DNA of 64,000 bases from Nocardia coubleae NBRC 108252 (GTDB taxonomy: Bacteria > Actinomycetota > Actinomycetes > Mycobacteriales > Mycobacteriaceae). The position numbers and the translations under genes are program-made. The stretch lies in the NCBI RefSeq assembly GCF_001612805.1, contig NZ_BDBD01000025.1, positions 124,001-188,000 on the forward strand. Direction: 5' to 3'. The notes beneath the pieces are model-generated. The model ran no database searches. It was not told where the DNA came from and was given only the letters and a program-made list of their open reading frames with translations. This document shows positions 8,422-16,007 of this stretch, piece by piece (the stretch's first letter is position 1; every line of letters begins with the position of its first letter).

Positions 8422-9195
8422 ATGTTCAAGCAAATGCTGGCCGCGGCCGGTGTCGGCGGCGCCGAGGTCGACACCGAATTGTTCACTCCCGGTGTGCAAC
8501 CGGGTGGTCTCGTCGAGGGTGTCATCCGGTTGCGCGGTGGGCGTGTCGATCAGGCGGTCGGGCAGGTGGCCGTCGAGTTCATCACCCGCGTCGAGCGCGA
8601 ATACGCCGACGGTGAGGAGCGCGTCGCCGACCAGGCGTTCGGCCGCGTCGCCGTCACCGGGCCGTTCACGCTCGGTGCCGGCCGGATCACCGAATTCCGT
8701 TTCGCCGCACCTGTTCCGCTGGAAACCCCGATCACCTTCTTCGACGGCCACCACCTGCCCGGCGCGGCGGTCGCCCTGCGCACCGTGGTCGATCTGCACG
8801 GTGCGGTCGATTCCACCGACACCGATCCGATCGGCATCGGCGCGCTGCCCGCTCAGCACGTGGTGCTGGACGCGGTGCGGCGCATGGGTTTTCCGCTGCT
8901 GCGCACCGACGTGGAGGCGGGCCGGATCAACCGCACACCGCAGCGGCTGCCGTTCTACCAGGAACTCGAATTCGGCCGCTCCCCGCATTTTCCCCGGGTG
9001 AACCAGCTCGAGGTCACCTTCATCGCTACCGAAACGGGCATGGCCGTGGTCCTCGAGGCCGACATCCAGGGCGGCCTGCTGCGCGGCACCCGCGACGGAA
9101 TCGGGATGTTCTGGGTCGACTACGCCCAGCTGGCCCACCGGGATTGGACCCAGGAGATCCACGGCAGCCTGCACCGACTCGGCGCCCTCGGCTGA
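8422..9195 (+). CDS. Spo0M-like arrestin-fold protein
   Basis: 257 residues. The opening MFKQMLAAAGVGGAEVDTEL and the PGVQPGGLVEGVIRLRGG strand pattern are typical of the sporulation-control protein Spo0M family, which has an arrestin-like beta-sandwich. In Bacillus Spo0M affects sporulation and cell-shape control. Here it is in a lineage that forms no endospores, so a cytoskeleton or scaffold role is only inferred. Monocistronic by spacing (82 bases before, about 220 after). Confidence 0.8.
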   Translation: MFKQMLAAAGVGGAEVDTELFTPGVQPGGLVEGVIRLRGGRVDQAVGQVAVEFITRVEREYADGEERVADQAFGRVAVTGPFTLGAGRITEFRFAAPVPLETPITFFDGHHLPGAAVALRTVVDLHGAVDSTDTDPIGIGALPAQHVVLDAVRRMGFPLLRTDVEAGRINRTPQRLPFYQELEFGRSPHFPRVNQLEVTFIATETGMAVVLEADIQGGLLRGTRDGIGMFWVDYAQLAHRDWTQEIHGSLHRLGALG

Positions 9196-9212
9196 GCCGC
9201 CTCGCGATATTC

Positions 9213-9248
9213 GGCTCAGCTCCGCCTGCGGTTCGGTCCGGCTGAGCC
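9213..9248. terminator. weak hairpin downstream of the Spo0M-like gene
   Basis: GGCTCAGC (9213-9220) pairs with GCTGAGCC (9241-9248) across a 20-base loop, just after the stop at 9195. There is no T-run, so terminator function is uncertain. The rest of the gap up to 9415 shows nothing recognisable. Confidence 0.3.
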
Positions 9249-9415
9249 CGGGGGCACCTGGCAGCGGATCCACGCAGGCGCATCTCTGCTCGGGCAGTCG
9301 CCTGTTCGACAGGTCCTGATGTGCGGACGCCACCACGACCGGTTGGTAACGTGTGCCGCACACGCGGGCCGAGGATGTGGGTCGCGTGGCCGTCGACGGG
9401 GAGGGCGAGGTGGAC

Positions 9416-10789
9416 ATGGCCGCAGATGAATTCGACGCGGGTCGTGTCGTGCGTTTTCCCCGCCGCAAGCCCGATGGGGCGCCGCCCACCGGCCGGGTCG
9501 CCCGGGGCACCAGGCTGGCAGCGGTGCCCGTCGCCTATATGGGCAGACGCGTAGCGGGGATCGGCCGACGGGCGGCCGGACGCGACGCGGCCACTGTGGA
9601 GCGCGAGATCCGCCACCGCACCGCCGAACACCTCTTCCAGGTGCTCGGCGAACTCAAAGGCTGCGTCGCCAAACTCGGCCAGTTGCTCGGCCTGCTCGAA
9701 CTCGGGCTCGCCCCCGATCTCGCCGAACCGTACAGCCGAGCCCTTGCCCGCCTGCACGACTCGGCCCCCGCCATGCTGCCCGCCGCCGTCCACACTGAAC
9801 TCGCCACCCATCTGGGCCCTCGCTGGCGTTCGCTGTTCCTCGAGTTCGACGACCGCGCCGCGGCGGCCGCATCGGTGGGTCAGGTGCACCGGGCCCGCTG
9901 GCACGACGGCACACCGGTGGCGGTGAAAGTCATGTACCCCGGTGCGCGGCAAGCGGTGCTGGCGGATCTGAGCGTCCTGCGCCGCGCCACTCCCCTGTTC
10001 ACCGCCTTGCTGCCGGGTGCCGAGACCCGTCCGGTGATCGAGGCGCTGTGCGAGGAGATCGGCGCCGAACTCGACTACGCCCGCGAAGCCGCCAACCTCG
10101 AGCACTTCCGCACCGCCCTGCGCCACGACCCGGACGTGGTGGTCGGCCGGGTGATCGCGCAGCGCGGTGACGTGCTGGTCACCGAGTGGCTCGACGGAAT
10201 CCCGCTGTCGCGCTTGATCGCTCGTGCCGAACCTGCCGAGCTCGACCGGCTGGGCGTACTCATCCTGCGATTCCTGTTCTCCGCGCCGGCGCGCGCCTCC
10301 CTCATCTACGGCGACCCGCACCCCGGCAACTTCCTGCGCATGCCCGACGGGCGGCTCGGGGTGGTCGACTTCGGTGCGTGCACGCCCTGGACGCCCGCAT
10401 TCCTCACCGTCGCCGGTGACGTGGGCGCCGCCGTCGTCGCCGAATCCGTGGCCGACCTCGAAGCCGCGCTGCGCCGCCACGGTTATGTCGCCCCCGGCGG
10501 CGACCTCGACATCGCCACCGTCGCCGAGCGTCTCCGCCCTGTTCGCGAAGCACTCATGTCCCCGACCTACCCGCTGTCGGCGGACTGGTTGCGCGAGCAG
10601 GTCCGCCTGGCCACCGACCTGAGCCTGTCGAACATCCTGCGCCAGCTCACCATGCCACCCGCCGACACACCCTTATTGCGTTCGTTCCTCGGCGGCGTCG
10701 CCATCCTGTGCCAACTCCAGACGGCAGTCCCGCTCCGCGCCGAATGCACCCGCTGGTACCCCGAAACCGCTGCCGCCGTGGGTCTTTGA
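9416..10789 (+). CDS. UbiB/ABC1/AarF-family atypical kinase
   Basis: 457 residues from ATG 9416 (GAGGGCGAGGTGG just upstream); an in-frame GTG at 9353 is possible but unlikely. Family features: the KxGQ-type helix KLGQLLG, Ala-rich loop AAAASVGQVH, Lys171 in VAVKVMYPG, the catalytic loop GDPHPGNFL and the DFGA metal site. UbiB proteins are membrane-associated ATPases acting in quinone or lipid metabolism. No other quinone genes are adjacent. Confidence 0.87.
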   Translation: MAADEFDAGRVVRFPRRKPDGAPPTGRVARGTRLAAVPVAYMGRRVAGIGRRAAGRDAATVEREIRHRTAEHLFQVLGELKGCVAKLGQLLGLLELGLAPDLAEPYSRALARLHDSAPAMLPAAVHTELATHLGPRWRSLFLEFDDRAAAAASVGQVHRARWHDGTPVAVKVMYPGARQAVLADLSVLRRATPLFTALLPGAETRPVIEALCEEIGAELDYAREAANLEHFRTALRHDPDVVVGRVIAQRGDVLVTEWLDGIPLSRLIARAEPAELDRLGVLILRFLFSAPARASLIYGDPHPGNFLRMPDGRLGVVDFGACTPWTPAFLTVAGDVGAAVVAESVADLEAALRRHGYVAPGGDLDIATVAERLRPVREALMSPTYPLSADWLREQVRLATDLSLSNILRQLTMPPADTPLLRSFLGGVAILCQLQTAVPLRAECTRWYPETAAAVGL

Positions 10790-10904
10790 TCGCTGAACAC
10801 TTCCTTTCGCCCAGGTGGACGTGAGTCTTTCCGTCCGGCAGCGTTCACCGGCTGTTGCCGTACACACGACCGCCCGTTCGACTCGTCCGGGCACGGTGCA
10901 GGAC

Positions 10905-12449
10905 ATGGTCGACTTCGCGATGTCCCGGCGCACGCTGCTGCGCGCCTCCGCTCTCGGTGTGCTCACCGGCCCCGCGCTGGCCGCCTGTGGTGACGGCCCC
11001 GGATTGGTACGGGCCAGGCCGACTCTCACCCACGGCATCGCGGTCGGTGACCCGCGCAGCGACGGCGCGCTGATCTGGGCCCGCTCGGATCGTCCCGCCA
11101 CGCTGGTCGTCGAGACGGCGGCCACCGAGAAGTTCAGTGACGTACGACGTTTCACCGGCCCGCTGCTCACGCCCGCCTCCGACGGCACCGGCCGCGTGCG
11201 GGTGAACGGCCTGCCCGCCGGTCAACTCGTGCACTACCGGGTACGGCTCGAAGGCGAGGACGGCGCCACCTCGGAAACGCTGAGCGGCGTGTTCCGCACC
11301 GCCCCGACCGCACCCGCCGACATCTCGCTGGTGTGGTCCGGCGACGTGGCGGGTCAGGGTTTCGGCATCAATCCGGACGTCGGCGGCATGAAGGTCTTCG
11401 CGACCATGGCCGCTCGCGACCCGCACCTGTTCCTGCATTCCGGTGACGTCATCTATGCCGACAACGCGCTGAAGGAATCGGTGACGCTGCCCGACGGCCG
11501 CGTGTGGCGCAATATCACCGCCGACGCCAAGAACCAGCCCGCCGAGACCCTCGACCAGTTCCGCGGCAACTACGCCTACAACCTCACCGACGAGAACTAC
11601 CGCCGCTTCAACGCCTCGGTCGCCCAGATCGTGCAGTGGGACGACCACGAGACCACCAACAACTGGTCGCCCGGCGGCACGGTCGCCGCCGACAAGGGCT
11701 ACACCGAGCGCAACATGGACACCCTCGCCACCCGATCCTGGCAGGCGTTCCACGAGTGGATGCCGCTCGAGCCGCGCGAGGCCGTCGACGGGCGGCTCTA
11801 CCGCAAGATCTCCTACGGCCCGCTGCTCGACGTGTTCGTCCTCGATATGCGCGCCTACAAAGACGCCAACACCGCCAACATCGGACCCCAGGGCCAGGTG
11901 CTCGGTGCGGCCCAGACGGCATGGCTCATCGATGGTTTGAAGCAGTCCACGGCCACCTGGAAGATCGTCGCCGCCGACCTGCCGATCGGCGTGGTGGTCC
12001 CCGACGGCAAGACCGCGTTCGAAGGCGTCGCCAATGCCGCGCCGGGCGCGCCGTCGGGCCGCGAATCCGAGATCGCCCTGGTGCTGTCGGCGATCAAGGC
12101 GAACAAGGTGCGCGACGTCGTCTGGCTCACCGCCGACGTGCACTACACCGCCGCACACCACTACTCGCCCGCACGCGCGAACTTCACCGATTTCGACGAG
12201 TTCTGGGAGTTCGTCTCCGGGCCGCTCAACGCGGGCGCCTTCGGTCCCAACCCGCTCGATCCGACCTTCGGACCCGAGGCCGTTTTCGTGCACGCGCCCC
12301 CGGCGCCGAACACCTCGCCGCTCGATCTCGAGTACCAGCATTTCGGCGAGGTCCGCATCGACGGCGGCACCGGGGAATTGACGGTCGACCTGTGTGACGC
12401 GACCGGAAAAGTCCTGTTCAGCAAGCAACTTCCGCCCTCGCGGAAATAG
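10905..12449 (+). CDS. PhoD-family alkaline phosphatase/phosphodiesterase
   Basis: 514 residues from ATG 10905. A Tat signal with SRRTLLRASALG runs into a lipobox-like LAAC, so it is exported folded and may be lipid-anchored. GDPRSDGALIWAR begins the N-terminal Ig-like domain. The metallophosphatase core contains SGDVIYAD, WDDHETTNNW and TADVHYTAAH, the metal-binding motifs of PhoD enzymes (calcium/iron dependent). A GTG at 10815 would add 30 residues ahead of the Tat motif, which is unlikely. Confidence 0.9.
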   Translation: MVDFAMSRRTLLRASALGVLTGPALAACGDGPGLVRARPTLTHGIAVGDPRSDGALIWARSDRPATLVVETAATEKFSDVRRFTGPLLTPASDGTGRVRVNGLPAGQLVHYRVRLEGEDGATSETLSGVFRTAPTAPADISLVWSGDVAGQGFGINPDVGGMKVFATMAARDPHLFLHSGDVIYADNALKESVTLPDGRVWRNITADAKNQPAETLDQFRGNYAYNLTDENYRRFNASVAQIVQWDDHETTNNWSPGGTVAADKGYTERNMDTLATRSWQAFHEWMPLEPREAVDGRLYRKISYGPLLDVFVLDMRAYKDANTANIGPQGQVLGAAQTAWLIDGLKQSTATWKIVAADLPIGVVVPDGKTAFEGVANAAPGAPSGRESEIALVLSAIKANKVRDVVWLTADVHYTAAHHYSPARANFTDFDEFWEFVSGPLNAGAFGPNPLDPTFGPEAVFVHAPPAPNTSPLDLEYQHFGEVRIDGGTGELTVDLCDATGKVLFSKQLPPSRK

Positions 12450-12500
12450 GTGGGAACTACCCGTCGCCAGAATCGCCGCGCTGTGGTTAGCTATGCGGTC

Positions 12501-13775
12501 ATGGGCACGCCGCATACCGTCACCTCCGAAGAATATCTCCCCACCGACACTGCGGATGTCGTTCGCACCGTGCGTGATTCGCGTGATCGAGCCGAACGTC
12601 TGACGGTACGTGGCGGCGAACCGACCGAAGAGTCCTCGTTCGGGCTGGCCGATCAGCGCGGCGTGCTGTCGTTGCGCAAGATGAACTCGGTCCTCGACAT
12701 CAATCTCGGCCGCCGCACGGTGCGGGTGCAGGCCGGCGCGAAGCTGTCGGAGATCGACCGGCGCCTCGGCGCGCACGGCCTCGGCCTGCCCGTGGTCGGC
12801 GACCACCGCGACATCACCGCGGGCGGTTTCGCCTCCGTCGGTGGCGTGAGCACCGCCTCGCACCGCTACGGCATGTTCATCGATCAGATCGTCGACCTCG
12901 AGTACGTCGACCCCGACGGCCGGATCGGCACTTGCGGGCGTGGCCATCACACCGAACGGTTCCAGCGCATCCTCGGTGCGGGCGGGCGCGCGGGCATCAT
13001 CACCGCCCTCACCCTCGATGTGGTCGAGGTCGACAAGGACCACACCTGGCTCACCACCGACGCCGACCGCTTCCTCGACTTCGATTCCTTCGTCGAGCAC
13101 GCGACCGCCGAGATCACCAACCCCGGGAGCGCGGCGCTGCAGGTGGGACGCTGGGTCGACACCGCGCCGCTGAAGGTCACCCGCCCCGTCGGCACCGGAC
13201 AGGTCACCCTCGGCGCGGTCCGGTTCGGGCAGTGGTCGAGCCTGTACCCCACCGCTCCCACCCGTGGTCTGCGGGCGCGGCGCGAGGTCGGCACCCGCAC
13301 CCGTAAGTCGTTGGGCGCGATCGCCTCGGCGGCGGGCGGACGCGCCGGTATGCCGGTGCGCAACGCGGCGGCGGGCGCGCTGATGTTCGCGCCGAAGGTG
13401 CTCACCATGCGCGATGCCGAGTACCTGGCCGACACCGTCATCAACTCCTCCGAGCGCGGCCCCGCCTACCGTGTGGGCGTGTTCGCACCGCTGGCCAACT
13501 ACGGTTCGGTGTTCTACGGCCTGCACGACCTGTTCTCCGAGCACCGCGAACGCTCCGGTTGCTTCACCGTCATCTCCGCGATGACCTACGGTGTGCGTTC
13601 GCCGTACCTGCGGGCCGAGGCCGCCGCCCGCGGCCTGACCCCCGCCGACTACGGCCTCATCACCTTCACCTGCCGGCTGCGTCCGTCGGCCCTGCCCTCG
13701 GAGCAGCTGCGGGAGATCGTCGCGGGTATCGACGACATCTGCCGTTCGGAGCAGGCGCTGCGCTACAGCGTCTGA
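12501..13775 (+). CDS. FAD-binding (PCMH/vanillyl-alcohol-oxidase type) oxidoreductase
   Basis: About 424 residues from ATG 12501; an in-frame GTG at 12450, right at the phoD stop, is an alternative and neither has a good ribosome site. The FAD fold is shown by VRVQAGAKLSEIDRRL and GLGLPVVGDHRDITAGG, then a long substrate-binding half. Relatives include D-lactate dehydrogenases and sterol reductases of the DHCR24 type; the substrate cannot be decided. It converges on the AraC-type gene with a 20-base gap. Confidence 0.75.
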   Translation: MGTPHTVTSEEYLPTDTADVVRTVRDSRDRAERLTVRGGEPTEESSFGLADQRGVLSLRKMNSVLDINLGRRTVRVQAGAKLSEIDRRLGAHGLGLPVVGDHRDITAGGFASVGGVSTASHRYGMFIDQIVDLEYVDPDGRIGTCGRGHHTERFQRILGAGGRAGIITALTLDVVEVDKDHTWLTTDADRFLDFDSFVEHATAEITNPGSAALQVGRWVDTAPLKVTRPVGTGQVTLGAVRFGQWSSLYPTAPTRGLRARREVGTRTRKSLGAIASAAGGRAGMPVRNAAAGALMFAPKVLTMRDAEYLADTVINSSERGPAYRVGVFAPLANYGSVFYGLHDLFSEHRERSGCFTVISAMTYGVRSPYLRAEAAARGLTPADYGLITFTCRLRPSALPSEQLREIVAGIDDICRSEQALRYSV

Positions 13776-13795
13776 CATCTGCACGCATACCCGCA

Positions 13796-14833
13796 TCAGA
13801 ACGCGGTTCTGGTGGTGTGCACGAAGGGTTGGCGCGCACACCGGGCGGTGAGTGTGTCGGCGCGGCGCGCGGTGCGGTACGCGGCGGGTGACACGCCGTA
13901 TTCGGCCCGGAATGCACGGGAGAGCTGGTCGGCCGTGCGGAATCCGCAGGTCTCGGCGATCTCGCGGAGACTGCGTGAGCTTTCGCTGAGCGCGGTCGCT
14001 GCGGCGACCAGTCTGCGGGCGCGGATGAGTCCGGCGACGGACAGGCCCTGCAGCTCGAAGGCGCGGAACAGTGTCCTTCTGCTCACGTGCAGTCGTCGCG
14101 CCACCTCGTCGGGGTTCATTGCCGGGTCGGTGAAAGCGCGGTCGATGACGTCGATCGCGCGGCGGCGCAGCATGTCCTCGGTGGATATCTCGATCGCGGC
14201 CCCGGCCAGGTCGCGTTCCAGCAGCGCGACCACGGCCGACCGGAAGACGATCTCGTCGATCCGGGCGGCGATGCCGAGATGCGCGGGACTCGTTGCGCCA
14301 CAGGCGAGGTCGCGTGCGAACAGGAGTGCCGACACCGCGGCGCCGGACAGCGCCCACACCTGACCGCCCGCCGCGGCGGGTTCCAGACCCCAAGCGGTCA
14401 GCGCACCCATCGACACATACAGGTGCAGCACGTCGACGGCGCGCGCCTCACCCCGCGAGAGCACCGACCGGAACGGCGAGTCGAGGCAGACCGCGAACGC
14501 CTGACCTGACGCCGCGACAGAGCGGGCGCCCCCTTGTTCGAGGGCGACCCGGCCATCGATCACCAAGCTCAACTGCAGGTACTGGCCGTAATGATCACGG
14601 GCGGCGCCGCCGTCGCGCTCGGCGGTGATACCCGAGGTGCGCAGCCGGGCGACCAGCACCGAGCCCGTGCTCAGGGTCCAGAGGGTGGCGGTGAAGTCCT
14701 CGTCGGCGCGCACCCGGCACCCGAATGCCAGACGGTTCAGGTCCCGGGGCCCGCGCAGGGCGATCCCCCCGCCGCCGCCTCGGCCTGCCGTGTCGAGCAG
14801 GCACGCGAATTCCCGATGCGGGGGTTCGCCCAT
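13796..14833 (-). CDS. AraC-family transcriptional regulator
   Basis: 345 residues from ATG 14833; the open frame continues upstream but in low-complexity, shadow-like sequence. The N-terminal 200 residues fit the AraC-binding-like sensor domain. The C-terminal 100 hold two helix-turn-helix motifs (MNPDEVARRLHVSRRTLFRA and LREIAETCGFRTADQLSRAF) ending in GVSPAAYRTARR. It faces the EF-hand/PKS operon across a 537-base gap and is the obvious candidate regulator of it; effector unknown. Confidence 0.88.
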   Translation of the reverse strand: MGEPPHREFACLLDTAGRGGGGGIALRGPRDLNRLAFGCRVRADEDFTATLWTLSTGSVLVARLRTSGITAERDGGAARDHYGQYLQLSLVIDGRVALEQGGARSVAASGQAFAVCLDSPFRSVLSRGEARAVDVLHLYVSMGALTAWGLEPAAAGGQVWALSGAAVSALLFARDLACGATSPAHLGIAARIDEIVFRSAVVALLERDLAGAAIEISTEDMLRRRAIDVIDRAFTDPAMNPDEVARRLHVSRRTLFRAFELQGLSVAGLIRARRLVAAATALSESSRSLREIAETCGFRTADQLSRAFRAEYGVSPAAYRTARRADTLTARCARQPFVHTTRTAF

Positions 14834-14964
14834 CGATTGCCCTGAATCAGACAAACCAGACGGAAAAGGCTCCGCATCACCGGTTCGGCCGGACGAATGG
14901 CCCGCCCGGCGTCCACCGGGTGCATCTCGCCCACCGTGTTGCCGCTCATCGGTTTCGCGCACAC

Positions 14965-14981
14965 CCGCATAGATCCGCATA
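14965..14981. promoter_or_regulatory. direct repeat, candidate AraC-type operator
   Basis: CCGCATA occurs at 14965-14971 and again at 14975-14981, one helical turn apart, the arrangement often bound by AraC-family proteins. It lies 132 bases upstream of the AraC-type gene. Short, so chance is possible. Confidence 0.25.
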
Positions 14982-15258
14982 CCCCACCTCCGCGCCTGTC
15001 CCCGATAGCTCGACCGTGCCGACAACTCCCAAGCTGCGAAAACACAAGCATAACAGGGGAACTCGTCTCTTCCCGACCGCTTTCCGCGCATTCGGACCGC
15101 GAGCGGCCGAGCCCAATTTTCCGTGCCATCTTCACCAGAAAACCGTGCCAAACCCGATCGCCCGGCAGCGCCGTCGCGAGTTCGGCAACCCCGCTGCGGC
15201 CTGGCGATTAGGTGTCACGAGCACGTCGCGACCGGCATTCGAGGCGTTAACTGGACCA

Positions 15259-15286
15259 TTGCACCGACTGATCGCCGCGGTCTAAC
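15259..15286 (+). promoter_or_regulatory. possible promoter of the EF-hand/PKS operon
   Basis: TTGCAC (15259-15264) and TCTAAC (15281-15286) resemble -35 and -10 elements with a 16-base spacer. Transcription would begin near 15293, about 78 bases before the EF-hand ATG. Confidence 0.35.
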
Positions 15287-15370
15287 TTCGAGATCTCCCG
15301 CATCCCTTGCGATTTCGCCGCGGGATTCCACAGTTCGTGTCCCTCCCTTACTGACGAGGTGGTGTCAGCA

Positions 15371-15937
15371 ATGACTTCAGTGGTATCCGACATGCTCGAC
15401 CGCAAGTTCGACGTGTGCTTCGGCCACGGCGACCAGAACGGCGACGGGGTGATGGAACGGGCGGACGTGATCGCCCTGGCGGCTCGCATCATCGCCTACC
15501 TCGACGCGCCGTTCGACTCCCCCAAGGCCCAGGCGCTGCTGGTCGCCTTCCAGAACTTCTGGGAGAACGTGTCGACCGAGTTCGATACCAACGGCGACGG
15601 CCTGATCAGCAAGACCGAATGGCGCGAAGGCCTGCGCAAGTTCGCCGCCAGTGGCGACATGTATCGCGAAGGCTTCCGTCCGCTCGCCGAGGCCCTGTTC
15701 GCGCTGTGCGACGCCGACGGCAACGGCAAGGTCTCCCCCGAGGAGTTCTTCCAGTACCAGCGTGCCTTCGGCACCTCGCCCGAGAACAGCCGCCTGGCTT
15801 TCGAGCGGCTCGACCGCGACGGCAGCGGTTCGCTGTCGGTCGAGGAACTGCTCGATGCCTGGCACGAGTACTACACCAGCTCCGATCCGCAGGCGCCCGG
15901 CAACTGGCTCTACGGCGACATCGGCCCGCTGGCCTGA
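15371..15937 (+). CDS. four-EF-hand calcium-binding protein (calerythrin-like)
   Basis: 188 residues from ATG 15371, with ACGAGG 12 bases upstream. Four EF-hand loops start at residues 21 (DQNGDGVMERAD), 72 (DTNGDGLISKTE), 114 (DADGNGKVSPEE) and 148 (DRDGSGSLSVEE). Loops 2-4 have the canonical Glu at position 12; loop 1 has Asp. No signal peptide, so it is cytoplasmic. Size and spacing resemble calerythrin and other actinobacterial calcium-buffer/sensor proteins. It is the first gene of the PKS operon, 70 bases ahead of the synthase; why a calcium protein leads it is not known. Confidence 0.92.
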   Translation: MTSVVSDMLDRKFDVCFGHGDQNGDGVMERADVIALAARIIAYLDAPFDSPKAQALLVAFQNFWENVSTEFDTNGDGLISKTEWREGLRKFAASGDMYREGFRPLAEALFALCDADGNGKVSPEEFFQYQRAFGTSPENSRLAFERLDRDGSGSLSVEELLDAWHEYYTSSDPQAPGNWLYGDIGPLA

Positions 15938-16007
15938 TCGTCGGCGGCACAGGCTCTTTCGCGCCGGCCGGGACACCATCCGGTCGGCGCCCGGCTCGGG
16001 AGGACGC

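Larger units (their letters stand above)
14834..15370. other. 537-base divergent intergenic region, AraC gene / PKS operon
   Basis: No convincing gene. It is visibly more AT-rich than its surroundings around 15020-15160. It contains a short direct repeat (14965-14981), a possible sigma-70-like promoter pointing into the operon (15259-15286) and an SD-like ACGAGG at 15354-15359. The size is generous for a control region of two divergent transcripts, and a small RNA or leader cannot be ruled out. Confidence 0.6.

Noticed and set aside
7498-9510. A 670-codon minus-strand open frame
   Set aside because: Antisense to plsC and the Spo0M-like gene; no domain-like sequence; shadow of high-GC codons.
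10845-14393. A 3.5-kb open reading frame on the minus strand (about 1180 codons)
   Set aside because: It lies antisense to phoD, the FAD oxidoreductase and the AraC gene, all with clear motifs, and its translation is low-complexity Arg/Gly/Ala typical of high-GC shadow frames.
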